This document shows, one piece after another, positions 49,500 to 57,912 of a stretch of 64,000 nucleotides of DNA. Under the pieces are notes generated by a model. It was not told the origin of the DNA and searched no databases. It saw only the letters and a program-made list of their open reading frames with translations. The stretch spans positions 5,332,001-5,396,000 of the forward strand of contig NZ_FMIC01000002.1 in NCBI RefSeq assembly GCF_900091625.1, written 5' to 3'. Position 1 is the stretch's first letter. Each line of letters begins with the position of its first letter. The DNA is from Micromonospora peucetia (GTDB lineage: Bacteria; Actinomycetota; Actinomycetes; Mycobacteriales; Micromonosporaceae). The position numbers were made by a program, and so were the translations under genes.

Positions 49500-50729
49500 G
49501 TGAAGATCGTCGCAGCTGACGTCATCGTTTCCAGCCCCGACCGCAACTTCGTCACCCTCAAGATCACCACCGACGACGGCATCACCGGCCTGGGCGACGG
49601 CACCCTCAACGGACGGGAACTCTCGGTCGCCTCGTACCTGCGCGACCACGTCGTACCGCTGCTGATCGGCCGGGACGCGCACCGCATCGAGGACGCCTGG
49701 CAGTTCCTCTACCGCTCGGCGTACTGGCGACGCGGGCCGGTCACCATGGCCGCCATCGCGGCGGTCGACGTGGCCCTGTGGGACATCAAGGCCAAGGCCG
49801 CCGGGATGCCGCTGTACCAGCTGCTGGGCGGGGCGTCGCGCACCGGCATCATGGCCTACGGCCACGCCTCCGGCCGGGACCTGCCGGAGCTGTTCGACTC
49901 GATCCGCCGGCACCTCGACCTCGGCTTCCGCTCCATCCGGGTGCAGACCTCGGTGCCGGGGATCAACGCCGTGTACGGCGTCGCCGCGCAGCCCAGCGCC
50001 GACGGCAAGCGGTACGACTACGAGCCGGCGCAGCGCACCCCGCTGCCCGCCGAGGAGGACTGGGACACCCGCTCCTACCTGCGGCACCTGCCCGGCGTGT
50101 TCGAGGCGGTCCGCGGCGAGTTCGGCCCGGAACTGCCGCTGCTGCACGACGGCCACCACCGGATGACCCCGATCCAGGCCGCCAAGCTCGGCAAGGCGCT
50201 GGAGCCGTACGACCTGTTCTGGCTGGAGGACTGCACCCCGGCCGAGAACCAGGAGGCGCTGCGGCTGGTCCGCCAGCACACCACCACCCCGCTGGCGATC
50301 GGCGAGATCTTCAACACGGTCTGGGACTACCAGACGCTCATCCGGGAGCAGTTGATCGACTACGTCCGCTCCGCCGTCACCCACACCGGCGGCATCACGG
50401 CCATGCGCAAGCTGCTCGACTTCGCCGCCCAGTACCAGATCAAGTCCGGCATCCACGGCCCGACCGACATCTCGCCGGTCGGCATGGCCGCCGCGCTGCA
50501 CCTGGACCTGGCCATCCACAACTTCGGCATCCAGGAGTTCATGCAGCACGGGGCGCTCACCAACGAGGTGTTCCGGCAGTCGTTCACCTTCACCGACGGC
50601 TACCTGCACCCGGGGGAGCAGCCCGGGCTCGGAGTCGAGCTGGACGAGGAGGCCGCCGCGAAGTTCCCGTACGTGCCGGCCTACCTGCCGTTCAACCGGC
50701 TCCAGGACGGGACCGTCCATGACTGGTGA
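49500..50729 (+). CDS. D-mannonate/D-gluconate dehydratase (ManD/RspA family)
   Basis: A 409-residue enolase-superfamily dehydratase. Features are [31 protein letters not shown] (metal Asp, catalytic His), [13 protein letters not shown] (Glu), [13 protein letters not shown] (Glu), and [19 protein letters not shown] (His). The family (ManD, RspA) converts mannonate or gluconate to 2-keto-3-deoxygluconate, some members with low efficiency. GTG 49500 follows AAGGAAGAGAGG. It is a second dehydratase in one operon and widens the range of aldonates that can enter the same lower pathway. Confidence 0.88.
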   Translation: MKIVAADVIVSSPDRNFVTLKITTDDGITGLGDGTLNGRELSVASYLRDHVVPLLIGRDAHRIEDAWQFLYRSAYWRRGPVTMAAIAAVDVALWDIKAKAAGMPLYQLLGGASRTGIMAYGHASGRDLPELFDSIRRHLDLGFRSIRVQTSVPGINAVYGVAAQPSADGKRYDYEPAQRTPLPAEEDWDTRSYLRHLPGVFEAVRGEFGPELPLLHDGHHRMTPIQAAKLGKALEPYDLFWLEDCTPAENQEALRLVRQHTTTPLAIGEIFNTVWDYQTLIREQLIDYVRSAVTHTGGITAMRKLLDFAAQYQIKSGIHGPTDISPVGMAAALHLDLAIHNFGIQEFMQHGALTNEVFRQSFTFTDGYLHPGEQPGLGVELDEEAAAKFPYVPAYLPFNRLQDGTVHDW

Positions 50730-51264
50730 GGGCGCGTCCCCGACGCGGCACGTCGTCGTGATGGGGGTGTCCGGGGCCGGCAAGACCACCGTGGCCCTGG
50801 GGATCGCCACCCGCACCGGGCTGATCTTCGCGGAGGCGGACGAGTTCCACTCGCCGGCCAACGTCGCGAGCATGCGCGCCGGCGTGCCGCTGGACGACGG
50901 CGCGCGCCTGCCCTGGCTGCGCGACCTGGCCGGGTGGATGGCCGACCGCGCCGCCGACGGCGTGTCGACGGTGCTGGCCTGTTCGGCGCTGCGGCGGTCC
51001 TACCGTGACGTGCTGCGCGAGGGGCCGCCGAGCGTCGAGTTCGTCCACCTGGACGGCTCGGCCGAGGTGATCCGGGAGCGGATGGCCCGGCGCGCCGGGC
51101 ACTACATGCCGGCGAGCCTGCTGGAGTCGCAGCTGGCCACCCTGGAGCAGCCCCATCCGGACGAGTCGGTGCTGGTGCTCGACGTGTCGCTGACGCCGGA
51201 CGAGCTCGTCTCGGCGGCGATCGACCGGCTCGGCCTGTCGACCGGCGTCGCCGCGAACGGATGA
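50719..51264 (+). CDS. Gluconokinase
   Basis: A 181-residue P-loop kinase: [20 protein letters not shown] (Walker A), [36 protein letters not shown] and the lid [19 protein letters not shown], the full signature of GntK-type gluconokinases. It makes 6-phosphogluconate and so offers gluconate a route into the pentose phosphate pathway. It overlaps the preceding gene by 11 bases and is the last gene of the operon, followed by a 15-bp hairpin. Confidence 0.92.
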   Translation: MTGEGASPTRHVVVMGVSGAGKTTVALGIATRTGLIFAEADEFHSPANVASMRAGVPLDDGARLPWLRDLAGWMADRAADGVSTVLACSALRRSYRDVLREGPPSVEFVHLDGSAEVIRERMARRAGHYMPASLLESQLATLEQPHPDESVLVLDVSLTPDELVSAAIDRLGLSTGVAANG

Positions 51265-51270
51265 CCGGGT

Positions 51271-51302
51271 CCCGGTCGCGGTGCCCCGGCACCACGACCG
51301 GG
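51271..51302 (+). terminator. Terminator of the hexonate operon
   Basis: A 15-bp stem with one mismatch (CCCGGTCGCGGTGCC against GGCACCACGACCGGG) and a 2-base loop, starting six bases after the gluconokinase stop. It lies between convergent genes and may serve both strands. Confidence 0.75.
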
Positions 51303-51343
51303 CCCGCACGCCGGCCATGCTGGTCACGGCGCCGGCACCCCCG

Positions 51344-51760
51344 TCAGCCGGGCAGCCCGTCGAGGTAGACCCAGCGGCCGTCCTCGCGGACGAACCGGCT
51401 GCGCTCGGCCTGCGTTCCCGGGTGGCCGCCGGCCCGGTGGTGGGCCCGGAACTCGACGGCGCCGGTGGCGTCGAAAAGCCCACCCCGGTCGGTGTCGACG
51501 ATCTCCAGTCCCGTCCAGCGCTGGCCGGGGTCGAGGTCGAGTTGGCGTGGCCGGGTCGAGGAGTGCCAACTGCGCAGCAGGTACCCGGTGTCGCCGACGG
51601 CGAAGGCGCTGTAGCGCGAGCGCATCAGCGCCTCGGCGGTCGCCGCGTCCGCCTCGCCACGGTGCAGCCGCCCGCAACATCCGGCGTACGGCTGGCCGGA
51701 GCCACAGGGGCAGGGCCCGTCCCGGTCGTCGGCCGCCCTCCGGCGGGATCGCTTCACCAC
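51344..51760 (-). CDS. YchJ family SEC-C motif protein
   Basis: A 138-residue protein with the zinc-binding SEC-C motif CPCGSGQPYAGCCGRLH near residue 17 and the YchJ body: AEALMRSRYSAFAVGDTGYL, LLRSWHSSTRP, GLEIVDTDRGGLFD, VEFRAHHRAGG and a terminal RFVREDGRWVYLDG. The family (UPF0225) has no proven function. The start is one of two adjacent GTG codons (51760 or 51757) with a weak ribosome-binding site. Confidence 0.88.
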   Translation of the reverse strand: MVKRSRRRAADDRDGPCPCGSGQPYAGCCGRLHRGEADAATAEALMRSRYSAFAVGDTGYLLRSWHSSTRPRQLDLDPGQRWTGLEIVDTDRGGLFDATGAVEFRAHHRAGGHPGTQAERSRFVREDGRWVYLDGLPG

Positions 51761-51806
51761 CGGCCCATTCTGGCCGACGGCCTGAGGTGACCGGCGTCCG
51801 GGCGGG

Positions 51807-52178
51807 TCAGCGGGCGCTCGTCCGGGGCGTACGCCGGCTGCCGAACGACTCCATGGTCGTCGCCTTGCGGGCCGGGGTCTTCGAGGCCGCGCCGGCGCGG
51901 GTCGCGGCGGACTTCGCCACCTTCTTGGCGGGCGCCTTCTTCGCCGGCGCGGCCGTGGCCGGCGCCTTGCCGGCGCGGGCCGGCGCCGCCGTGGCCGAGG
52001 TGTCCTTCTTCCGGGCCACCCGGGCGGTCGTCGGAGTGGGCTTCCCACCCGGGGACCTGGCCGCGGTCGCCCCGGTGGCCCGCTTCGTGGCCGTCGCCAC
52101 CTTCTTCGCCGCCGCCGTCCGCTTCATCGGGGCCTTGCGCGCCCCGGTGGCCTTCCTGGCCCGTCCTGCGTCCGCCAT
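51807..52178 (-). CDS. Histone H1-like Lys/Ala-rich nucleoid protein
   Basis: A 123-residue very basic, low-complexity protein made of Ala, Lys, Thr, Arg and Pro, with repeats such as APAKKAPAKKVAKSAATRAG and KRATGATAARSPGGKP. There is no globular domain or signal peptide. Such proteins resemble the C-terminal tail of eukaryotic H1 and of actinobacterial HupS/HU-like proteins and are thought to compact DNA. ATG 52178 has GAGGAG five to ten bases upstream. Transcribed alone. Confidence 0.75.
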   Translation of the reverse strand: MADAGRARKATGARKAPMKRTAAAKKVATATKRATGATAARSPGGKPTPTTARVARKKDTSATAAPARAGKAPATAAPAKKAPAKKVAKSAATRAGAASKTPARKATTMESFGSRRTPRTSAR

Positions 52179-52280
52179 CGTCGCTCCTCGCCGAATCGGC
52201 CCTGGGCGCACGGTCTTCCCCCGGCCCCGGCGGTCAAACACCGGGGCCGACGCGACGCGGGATCGCCGGCCTCGCGCCGG

Positions 52281-53312
52281 TCAGGTCCCGGCCGCCGGTT
52301 TGTACGCGCGGATCAGCTCCCAGCCGCCGGGCAGCACCGCCACCCGGTCGAAGCCGACCTCCTTGAGTAGGCCGGTGTAGAACTCGACCTCGCGCAGCCG
52401 GCTCACGCAACTGTCGACCCCGATCAGGAAGTAGCTCCAGAAGAACTGCACGGCCAGCCGGTCCGGGGTGCGGAACTCCTCGCAGATCAGCAGCATCCCG
52501 CCCGGCTCCAGGGCCGCGTACGCCTTCTCGACCAGCCGTCGGGCGACCTCGTTCGGCCAGTCGTGCAGCACCCGGACGAACGCCAGCGCGTCGTAGCCCG
52601 ACGGCAACGGCTCGGCCAGGAAGTCACCGCCGACGAAGCCCAGCCGGTCCGGGTGCCCTCCTCGGATCCGGGTGGCCGCCACCAGCGGTGCCACGGCAGG
52701 CAGGTTGTACACGTCGACCCGCAGCCCCGGGGCGTCGTCGAGGACGTGCGCGGCGAGCGTGCCGTCACCGCCGCCGACGTCCAGCAGGCGCCGCCGACCC
52801 GGCCACAGCCGGTCGGCGTTGCGGTGCACCGCCTCGATCACCGGGCCGAGCCCGACTGCCATGCTGCGCTCGAAGGCGGCGGTCTGCTCGTCGGTCCTCG
52901 GTGGCCAGGTGAAGTCGTCGTCGCCCATGCTGACCTCGCCGCGCAGGCTCTCGCCCAGCCGGCCGTGCAGCCGCCGCCAGGGGTAGCGGTCCCGGTCACG
53001 TTCGACGGCGTCCGGGCCGACCACCGCCGTGACGGCGTCCCGGAGCCCGGGCACGGCCCGGTACGTGGCCGCGGCGATGTCGTCACCCGGCTCGCTGCGC
53101 TCGACGAAGCCGAGGCTCTCCAGGCAGTCGAGGAACTTGTAGAGCCGCAGCGGCCGTACCTCGAACCGCCCGGCGAGCTCGCCGAGGCGGGCCGGCCCCG
53201 GCTCCAGCGCGTCGAGCAGACCCATGCCGAGCGCGGTCTCCAGCACGTCCATGGCCTTGGGCCCGTTGGCCAGCAGGCTCATCAGCGCCCGCGGTGACAG
53301 CGTGACGTTCAC
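52281..53312 (-). CDS. SAM-dependent O-methyltransferase (Methyltransf_2 family)
   Basis: A 343-residue methyltransferase with an N-terminal winged-helix dimerisation domain (AMDVLETALGMGLLDALEPG, LYKFLDCLESLGFVER) and a C-terminal Rossmann domain with RLLDVGGGDGTLAAHVL, VYNLPAVAPLV, FVGGDFLAEPLP and VRVLHDWPNEVARRLVEKAY, all typical of small-molecule methyltransferases. In sibiromycin and actinomycin-like pathways comparable enzymes methylate a kynurenine or hydroxykynurenine intermediate. It is the last gene of the tryptophan cluster, its GTG overlapping the class-V enzyme stop (GTGA). Substrate inferred from context. Confidence 0.85.
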   Translation of the reverse strand: MNVTLSPRALMSLLANGPKAMDVLETALGMGLLDALEPGPARLGELAGRFEVRPLRLYKFLDCLESLGFVERSEPGDDIAAATYRAVPGLRDAVTAVVGPDAVERDRDRYPWRRLHGRLGESLRGEVSMGDDDFTWPPRTDEQTAAFERSMAVGLGPVIEAVHRNADRLWPGRRRLLDVGGGDGTLAAHVLDDAPGLRVDVYNLPAVAPLVAATRIRGGHPDRLGFVGGDFLAEPLPSGYDALAFVRVLHDWPNEVARRLVEKAYAALEPGGMLLICEEFRTPDRLAVQFFWSYFLIGVDSCVSRLREVEFYTGLLKEVGFDRVAVLPGGWELIRAYKPAAGT

Positions 53313-54487
53313 CGGCCCAGCTCCTCTTCCAGCGCGTCCATGAACGCGTCGATCTCCGCAAGGGTGTTGTAGACGTGCGGGCCGACCCGCAGGTAGCCCC
53401 GCCAGCTACAGACCATGTCCCGCGCGGCCAGCCGCCGCTTGACCGCCTCGCCGTCGGCGACGTCCAGGCACACCACGCCGCCGCGCCGGTGCGGCTCGAC
53501 CGGGCTGACCACGTCGATGCCGGCTGCCGCCGCCCGGTCCAGGATCCGCCGGGTGCAGGCGAGCGAGTGCCGGCGGATCGCGGCGACGCCCACCCCGGCC
53601 AGCAGGTCCAGGCCGACCTGGGAGACCAGCGAGGTGAGCGGGAACGGTGTTCCGCCGGCGAACCGCCGCGCGCCGGGCGCCCAGCCGGTCGACGGCTGGA
53701 AGGTGAGCGCCCGGTCGCCGGCCTGCCAGCCGGTGGCCGCCGGTTCCAGCCGGGTCGCCAACTCCGGGCGGACGTACAGGAAGGCGGTGCCGACCCCGCA
53801 CAGCCACTTGTGCGCGCCGCCGAGGACGACGTCGACGCCGAGCGCCGTCACGTCCAGCGGCACGACCCCCACGCTCTGGAAGGCGTCGACGACCACCAGG
53901 GCGCCGACGTCGTGGGCCCGCCGCACCAGCCGGGACAGGTCGATGGTGGCGCCGGAGGAGAAGCTGGCGTGCGGGACGCACACCAGCAGCGTCCGCTCGT
54001 CGATACGCGCCTCGAGGGCGTCCTCGTCGAAGCGGGGACCTCCCGACCTGACGACGTCGGGCCGGGCGCCGTAGCGGCGGAACGCGTTGAAGATGAACGG
54101 CACGGTCGGGTACTCCAGGTCGGTGGTGACGACCCGGTCGCGCGGCGCGCGGTAGTCGAAACAGGACGCCACCCGGGCGAGTAGCGTGCTCAGGTTCGCG
54201 TCGGTGACGACACTGCCCGGGGGTGCGCCGATGAGGGCGGCGACCGAGTCGGCGTACCGGTCGAGGCCGACGTGCCAGTCCTGCCAGACCTCGTCGCGCC
54301 AGCCACGCAGCGTCTCCCAGTAGCCGGTGAGCACGTGTTCCGCGTCTCTCGGCACCGCGCCGGTGGAGTTGTTGTTCAGGTAGACGCAGGTGCTCAGCAG
54401 CGGAAACTCGGCGCGCAGGGCGGCCTGCGCGGTGGCGTCGAGGCATTCGGCGGTGTCGGGGCCGTAGGCCGGGTGGGGCGGGCTCAC
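53309..54487 (-). CDS. Class V PLP-dependent enzyme, kynureninase/desulfurase-like
   Basis: A 392-residue fold-type I enzyme: VYLNNNSTGAVPRDAEHVL, VVTTDLEYPTVPFIFNAF, VVVDAFQSVGVVPLD (PLP Asp201) and VLGGAHKWLCGVGTAFLYVR with Lys227 as the Schiff-base Lys. Next to tryptophan 2,3-dioxygenase-type genes a kynureninase-like cleavage of the kynurenine side chain is likely, but the sequence is also compatible with a cysteine-desulfurase-like or aminotransferase role. GTG 54487 overlaps the upstream stop and has GGAGG nearby. Confidence 0.8.
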   Translation of the reverse strand: MSPPHPAYGPDTAECLDATAQAALRAEFPLLSTCVYLNNNSTGAVPRDAEHVLTGYWETLRGWRDEVWQDWHVGLDRYADSVAALIGAPPGSVVTDANLSTLLARVASCFDYRAPRDRVVTTDLEYPTVPFIFNAFRRYGARPDVVRSGGPRFDEDALEARIDERTLLVCVPHASFSSGATIDLSRLVRRAHDVGALVVVDAFQSVGVVPLDVTALGVDVVLGGAHKWLCGVGTAFLYVRPELATRLEPAATGWQAGDRALTFQPSTGWAPGARRFAGGTPFPLTSLVSQVGLDLLAGVGVAAIRRHSLACTRRILDRAAAAGIDVVSPVEPHRRGGVVCLDVADGEAVKRRLAARDMVCSWRGYLRVGPHVYNTLAEIDAFMDALEEELGR

Positions 54488-55827
54488 GAGGGGGCGCCTC
54501 CGGTCGGGTCGGTGGTCCGCGATGAAATCGGATCGTGGGTTACGGAGGTGAAGACCGGGATGGACCGGACGGCGGCCAGGTAGGGCGTGCCCTCCGTGTA
54601 GCCGGTGCCGGGGCGGGGGCCGAGCATCCGGGTCGCCAGCCGGTGGTGGGTCCGCCGCCACTGGTGCACGGCTGTGGCGAACCCGCGCATCGCCTGTTCC
54701 ACCAGGTCACCGTCCGGGCCGGTGAGCAGGCCGTCGCGTACCGCCGCCCGGAACGCCTCGTCGACCGACGGCTGACCGGCGCGCACCCGGTCGCGGACCT
54801 CCGGCACCTGGTGGTAGGCGGGCGACTCCAGCCGCGGCCCCTCGGGGGTGCGGCACAGCGACTCCACCAGCTTGTAGGAGCGGGACTGGATGGCGCTCGC
54901 CCCCTCGGTGTACTGGCGAAACGTCCGGAACGCCGCCGGCTGCATGGTGGCCAGCAGCGAGAACAGCGGCCCGGCGGCGGTGAGCTGCCCGCAGGCGTAC
55001 GCCAGCCGGTCGGCGGCCTGTCGCGCCTGGCCGGCGGAGAGGGCGGCGATCGTGGCGCGCAGTTCGTCGGCGAGCCCCGCGAAGAGGCTCTCGTACGCCT
55101 GGAGCACCCGGATGAACAGGTACTCGTCGTGCGACACGTAGACCGGCAGCATGCTCAGCCGCAGGGCCAGCTCACCGGCGGGGTCGAGTCCGGCGGCGAG
55201 GTCCCGCAGTGTCGCCGGCGCCGCCGGTTCCCGGTCGTGGACCGCCCCGGCCAGGCCCAGCCGGGTGAGGGCGGGCGACGCGGCCCGCACGCCCAGCCGG
55301 CAGCGCTTGGCCACCACCTCCCGGCTCGGACGGTCCTGCGGCAGCAGGTCGGTGGCGTCGGCCCCGGCGGCCAGTTCGAACGCCAGCGCGTCGGCGACCA
55401 GGCGGACGAGCAGCTGGTCGCGGCCCCGGCGCGCGCTGTCGGCTCCGGCGACCGGCCCGTCGCCGTCGCCGTGCCCGTCGTCCTCCCGGCCCGGTCCGTC
55501 GTCCTCACCGCAGGGCAGTCGGAGCAGGCGCAGCGCCAGGTAGCTGCGGTAGTCGTACCGGCCGTCCCACTTGTCGAGCGCGACGTCGAGGAAGTCACGC
55601 AGCAGCCGGACCGCGGGCGCCGGCGGGCCGGCCGCCGGTACGGTCACCTGGGTCCGGATCTGGTCGAGCAGGGCGAGAAGTTCCTTTTCGACGAAGTGTT
55701 TACCGACCCGGTGAAACTCCGCCAGCACCTCGGAATAGGGAAAATTGTCGGCCTCGGCGGTGCCCGACAGCCAACTCGTCAGTTCACGCACGAACCGCAC
55801 CTCGACATTTCGCCCAGGGTCGACCAC
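54484..55827 (-). CDS. TDO-like histidine-ligated haem protein with N-terminal extension
   Basis: A 447-residue protein. Residues 225-420 align without gaps with tryptophan 2,3-dioxygenase: DEYLFIRVLQAYESL corresponds to the distal-His helix but has Leu242 at the position of human TDO His76; SAIQSRSYKLVE has Lys319 where TDO has the substrate-binding Arg; WRRTHHRLATRMLG keeps the axial haem His394; GPRPGTGYTEGTPYL keeps the GTG motif (Thr408). The first 220 residues, with a DDG-rich insert at 108-126, have no clear match. It belongs with haem-dependent aromatic oxygenases such as TDO, PrnB, MarE and SfmD. It probably oxidises an indole or similar ring with different chemistry from TDO. GTG 55827; start not certain. 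Confidence 0.75.
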   Translation of the reverse strand: MVDPGRNVEVRFVRELTSWLSGTAEADNFPYSEVLAEFHRVGKHFVEKELLALLDQIRTQVTVPAAGPPAPAVRLLRDFLDVALDKWDGRYDYRSYLALRLLRLPCGEDDGPGREDDGHGDGDGPVAGADSARRGRDQLLVRLVADALAFELAAGADATDLLPQDRPSREVVAKRCRLGVRAASPALTRLGLAGAVHDREPAAPATLRDLAAGLDPAGELALRLSMLPVYVSHDEYLFIRVLQAYESLFAGLADELRATIAALSAGQARQAADRLAYACGQLTAAGPLFSLLATMQPAAFRTFRQYTEGASAIQSRSYKLVESLCRTPEGPRLESPAYHQVPEVRDRVRAGQPSVDEAFRAAVRDGLLTGPDGDLVEQAMRGFATAVHQWRRTHHRLATRMLGPRPGTGYTEGTPYLAAVRSIPVFTSVTHDPISSRTTDPTGGAPS

Positions 55828-55900
55828 GTGCGGCGAGAAGGATTGTGAATTCCGGGTGGGCGGAGATTGACGGGCCCGGTCGGCATGGGAGCGGTCACTT

Positions 55901-56575
55901 TCACCTGCGGGCCGACTTCGTGCCGGCCTGCCCCAGTTCGGGAAAGAAGCGGTGCCCGATGAGCTTGGCGAGCATCGTCGCCTCGGTGCCGTCGGCGGCG
56001 TGACCTCCGACGCGCAGGGCGACCTGGTAGTGCCGAGCCCGCCACAGCGACACCCGCTCGTCCCACTCCGTCATCGCTTCGGCGAGCAGGTGGACGGGCT
56101 CCGTCGGGTCAGCTCCGGGCAGCGCCGCCAGGGTGGTTCCGCGTGCGGCGAGGTGGTCGGTGAAGGCCCGGCCGAGCTGCCGGCTCGCGGCCTGCACCCG
56201 CCGCCAGCCGGGGGACTCGGCGCCGGAACCCTTGCCCAGCGCCGGCTGCATGGCCTGGAAGTCGGCCGGGGAGAGGTATCGGAACATCTCCAACTGGTCG
56301 GTGACCAGCCGTACCCCGAGCGTCGCCCGGGCCAGCAGCGGCGTGGCCGCCGCGAGCTTGCCGGCGTGGACCCGGGCGACCGCCTCGGTCAGCTCGGCCG
56401 CCGCGAGCTTCAGCCACAGCTCGGTGGACTGGTGTACCACCTGGAAGAGCAACTCGTCGCGGTGGATCATCTCCTCCGGGCTGCGTTGCAGGTCGAGCAG
56501 CGTGTCCGTACGCATGTAGCGCGCATAGTCCGTGGCACCGTCGCCAGGCAACACAGGTGAGTGGTCCCGCTTCAC
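55901..56575 (-). CDS. Tryptophan 2,3-dioxygenase
   Basis: A 224-residue TDO, shorter than the usual 270-290. It has YARYMRTDTLLDLQ, the distal-His helix ELLFQVVHQSTELWLKL (His48), SGAESPGWRRVQAASRQL with the substrate Arg (125/126), and LWRARHYQVALRVGG with axial haem His182, ending in HRFFPELGQAG. The GTGGSSG signature is replaced by DGTEATML, so substrate binding may differ. It would open the indole ring of L-tryptophan to N-formylkynurenine. GTG 56575 has AAGGGGAC upstream. First gene of the cluster, 73 bases before the TDO-like gene. Confidence 0.85.
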   Translation of the reverse strand: MKRDHSPVLPGDGATDYARYMRTDTLLDLQRSPEEMIHRDELLFQVVHQSTELWLKLAAAELTEAVARVHAGKLAAATPLLARATLGVRLVTDQLEMFRYLSPADFQAMQPALGKGSGAESPGWRRVQAASRQLGRAFTDHLAARGTTLAALPGADPTEPVHLLAEAMTEWDERVSLWRARHYQVALRVGGHAADGTEATMLAKLIGHRFFPELGQAGTKSARR

Positions 56576-56901
56576 GGAATTGTCCCCTTCGGTCAGCGTC
56601 GCTGTATCGGGAACCGACGGTCCCGACAGCGCGTGCGGCGGCCATTATGCAACGACGAAAGGCAATGTGTCACGCCTTGGTTGCTGGCCGTGCCTGAATC
56701 CGAAAGGGGAGGTTTCCGCCGCTTTCTACGATGCGCAAAGATGGCGGGATAGCATATTGATCAACGCCGGTCAATAGCGGCGAATGGCTGACACGTCACA
56801 CCGCCGACGGCGCTCGACCGTGGTCACGTCGCATCGGGACGGCGGGGAACGGCGAGGCCCGTGGCGGGAGCGGGGGGTGCAGGCCCACCCCCGCCACGGC
56901 G
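56576..56901 (-). promoter_or_regulatory. Upstream region of the tryptophan cluster
   Basis: A 326-base gene-free, relatively AT-rich stretch between the TDO gene and the LLM gene. On the minus strand TTGACC (56769-56774) is followed 17 bases later by TATCCC, a possible promoter. An imperfect inverted repeat TATTGATC/GGTCAATA (56755-56776) overlaps it and could bind a regulator. No regulator gene lies next to the cluster. Confidence 0.45.
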
Positions 56902-57912
56902 TCATCCCCGCAGCAGCGGCAGCACCCGGCGGCCGAGCAGGTCGACACCGCCGGTCGGGGTCAGACCGTGCGGGGTGCCGAACTCCACCCGGGTCGCCCC
57001 GGCGTCGAACACCGCCGCGGCCTGCGCCGCGACGTGTTCGGGGGTGCCGGAGAAGGCGAACAGGTCGAGCAGGTCCCCACCGATCAGCGCGCCGGCAAGG
57101 TCGTGTTCCTGGCGGGCGACATGCGCCTGGATCCGCGACAGCAGCTCCGGGTCGATGTCGACGTTCGGGTCGAGGGCGGCGACCACGGCGAGGTACATGG
57201 CCACCTCCGTACGGGCCACCCGACGGGCCAGGGCGCCGTCCTCGTCCACCACGGTCACGGCGCCGAGCACCACACCGACCGGGTCACCGGCCCGGCCGGC
57301 GGGCGTGGCGTCGTCCAGCCAGGCCCGCATCGTCTTGGCCATCGCCGGGTTGGCCGACCCGCCGACCTTGATCTCCGAGGCGAACGCGGCGGCCGTCCGG
57401 GCGGTCTGCTGACCCCAGGTGCCCACCAGGACGGGCACGTCGGCGCGGACCGGGGCGTAGCGCAGCGCGGTGCCGGGCGCCACGGTGAACTCCCGGCCCT
57501 GGAAACCCCGGTCGTCGCGGGACAGCAGCAGCCGGACCACGTCGACGGTCTCGGTGATCCGCCGCAGCGGCCGGGCCTGCGCCACCCCGACCTGGTCCAG
57601 CCAGGTGCCCCGGGCCAGCCCGAGGTAGGCCCGCCCGTTCGACGCCAGGTCCAGCGCCGCGACCTGCCCGGCGATCTCCACCGGATGCATGGTGAACGGG
57701 TTGAGGCAGGCCGACCCGAGCCGGATCCGCCGAGTGTGCCGCGCGGCCACCAACAGCGGGAAGAACGGCGGCTGGTACATCAGGTCACCGAAGACCGACA
57801 GCACGTCGAAACCGTGCCGCTCGGCGAGTTCGGCCAGCGCTGCGTACTCGTCGGCGCTCTTGTCGGACTGGAGTCCGATGCCGACCAGCCGGCGTCCGTC
57901 GTCGGTGCTCAC
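56902..57912 (-). CDS. LLM-class flavin/F420-dependent oxidoreductase
   Basis: A 336-residue luciferase-like monooxygenase-fold protein: VGIGLQSDKSADEYAALAEL, FDVLSVFGDLMYQPPFFPLL, LGSACLNPFTMHPVEIAGQV, GRAYLGLARGTWLDQVGV and PVLVGTWGQQTARTAAAFAS. It is close in pattern to F420-dependent methylene-tetrahydromethanopterin reductase-like enzymes common in actinobacteria. It would reduce or oxidise an imported compound with F420 or FMN. GTG 57912 overlaps the TIGR04076 gene's stop; it is the last gene of the operon. Confidence 0.87.
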   Translation of the reverse strand: MSTDDGRRLVGIGLQSDKSADEYAALAELAERHGFDVLSVFGDLMYQPPFFPLLVAARHTRRIRLGSACLNPFTMHPVEIAGQVAALDLASNGRAYLGLARGTWLDQVGVAQARPLRRITETVDVVRLLLSRDDRGFQGREFTVAPGTALRYAPVRADVPVLVGTWGQQTARTAAAFASEIKVGGSANPAMAKTMRAWLDDATPAGRAGDPVGVVLGAVTVVDEDGALARRVARTEVAMYLAVVAALDPNVDIDPELLSRIQAHVARQEHDLAGALIGGDLLDLFAFSGTPEHVAAQAAAVFDAGATRVEFGTPHGLTPTGGVDLLGRRVLPLLRG

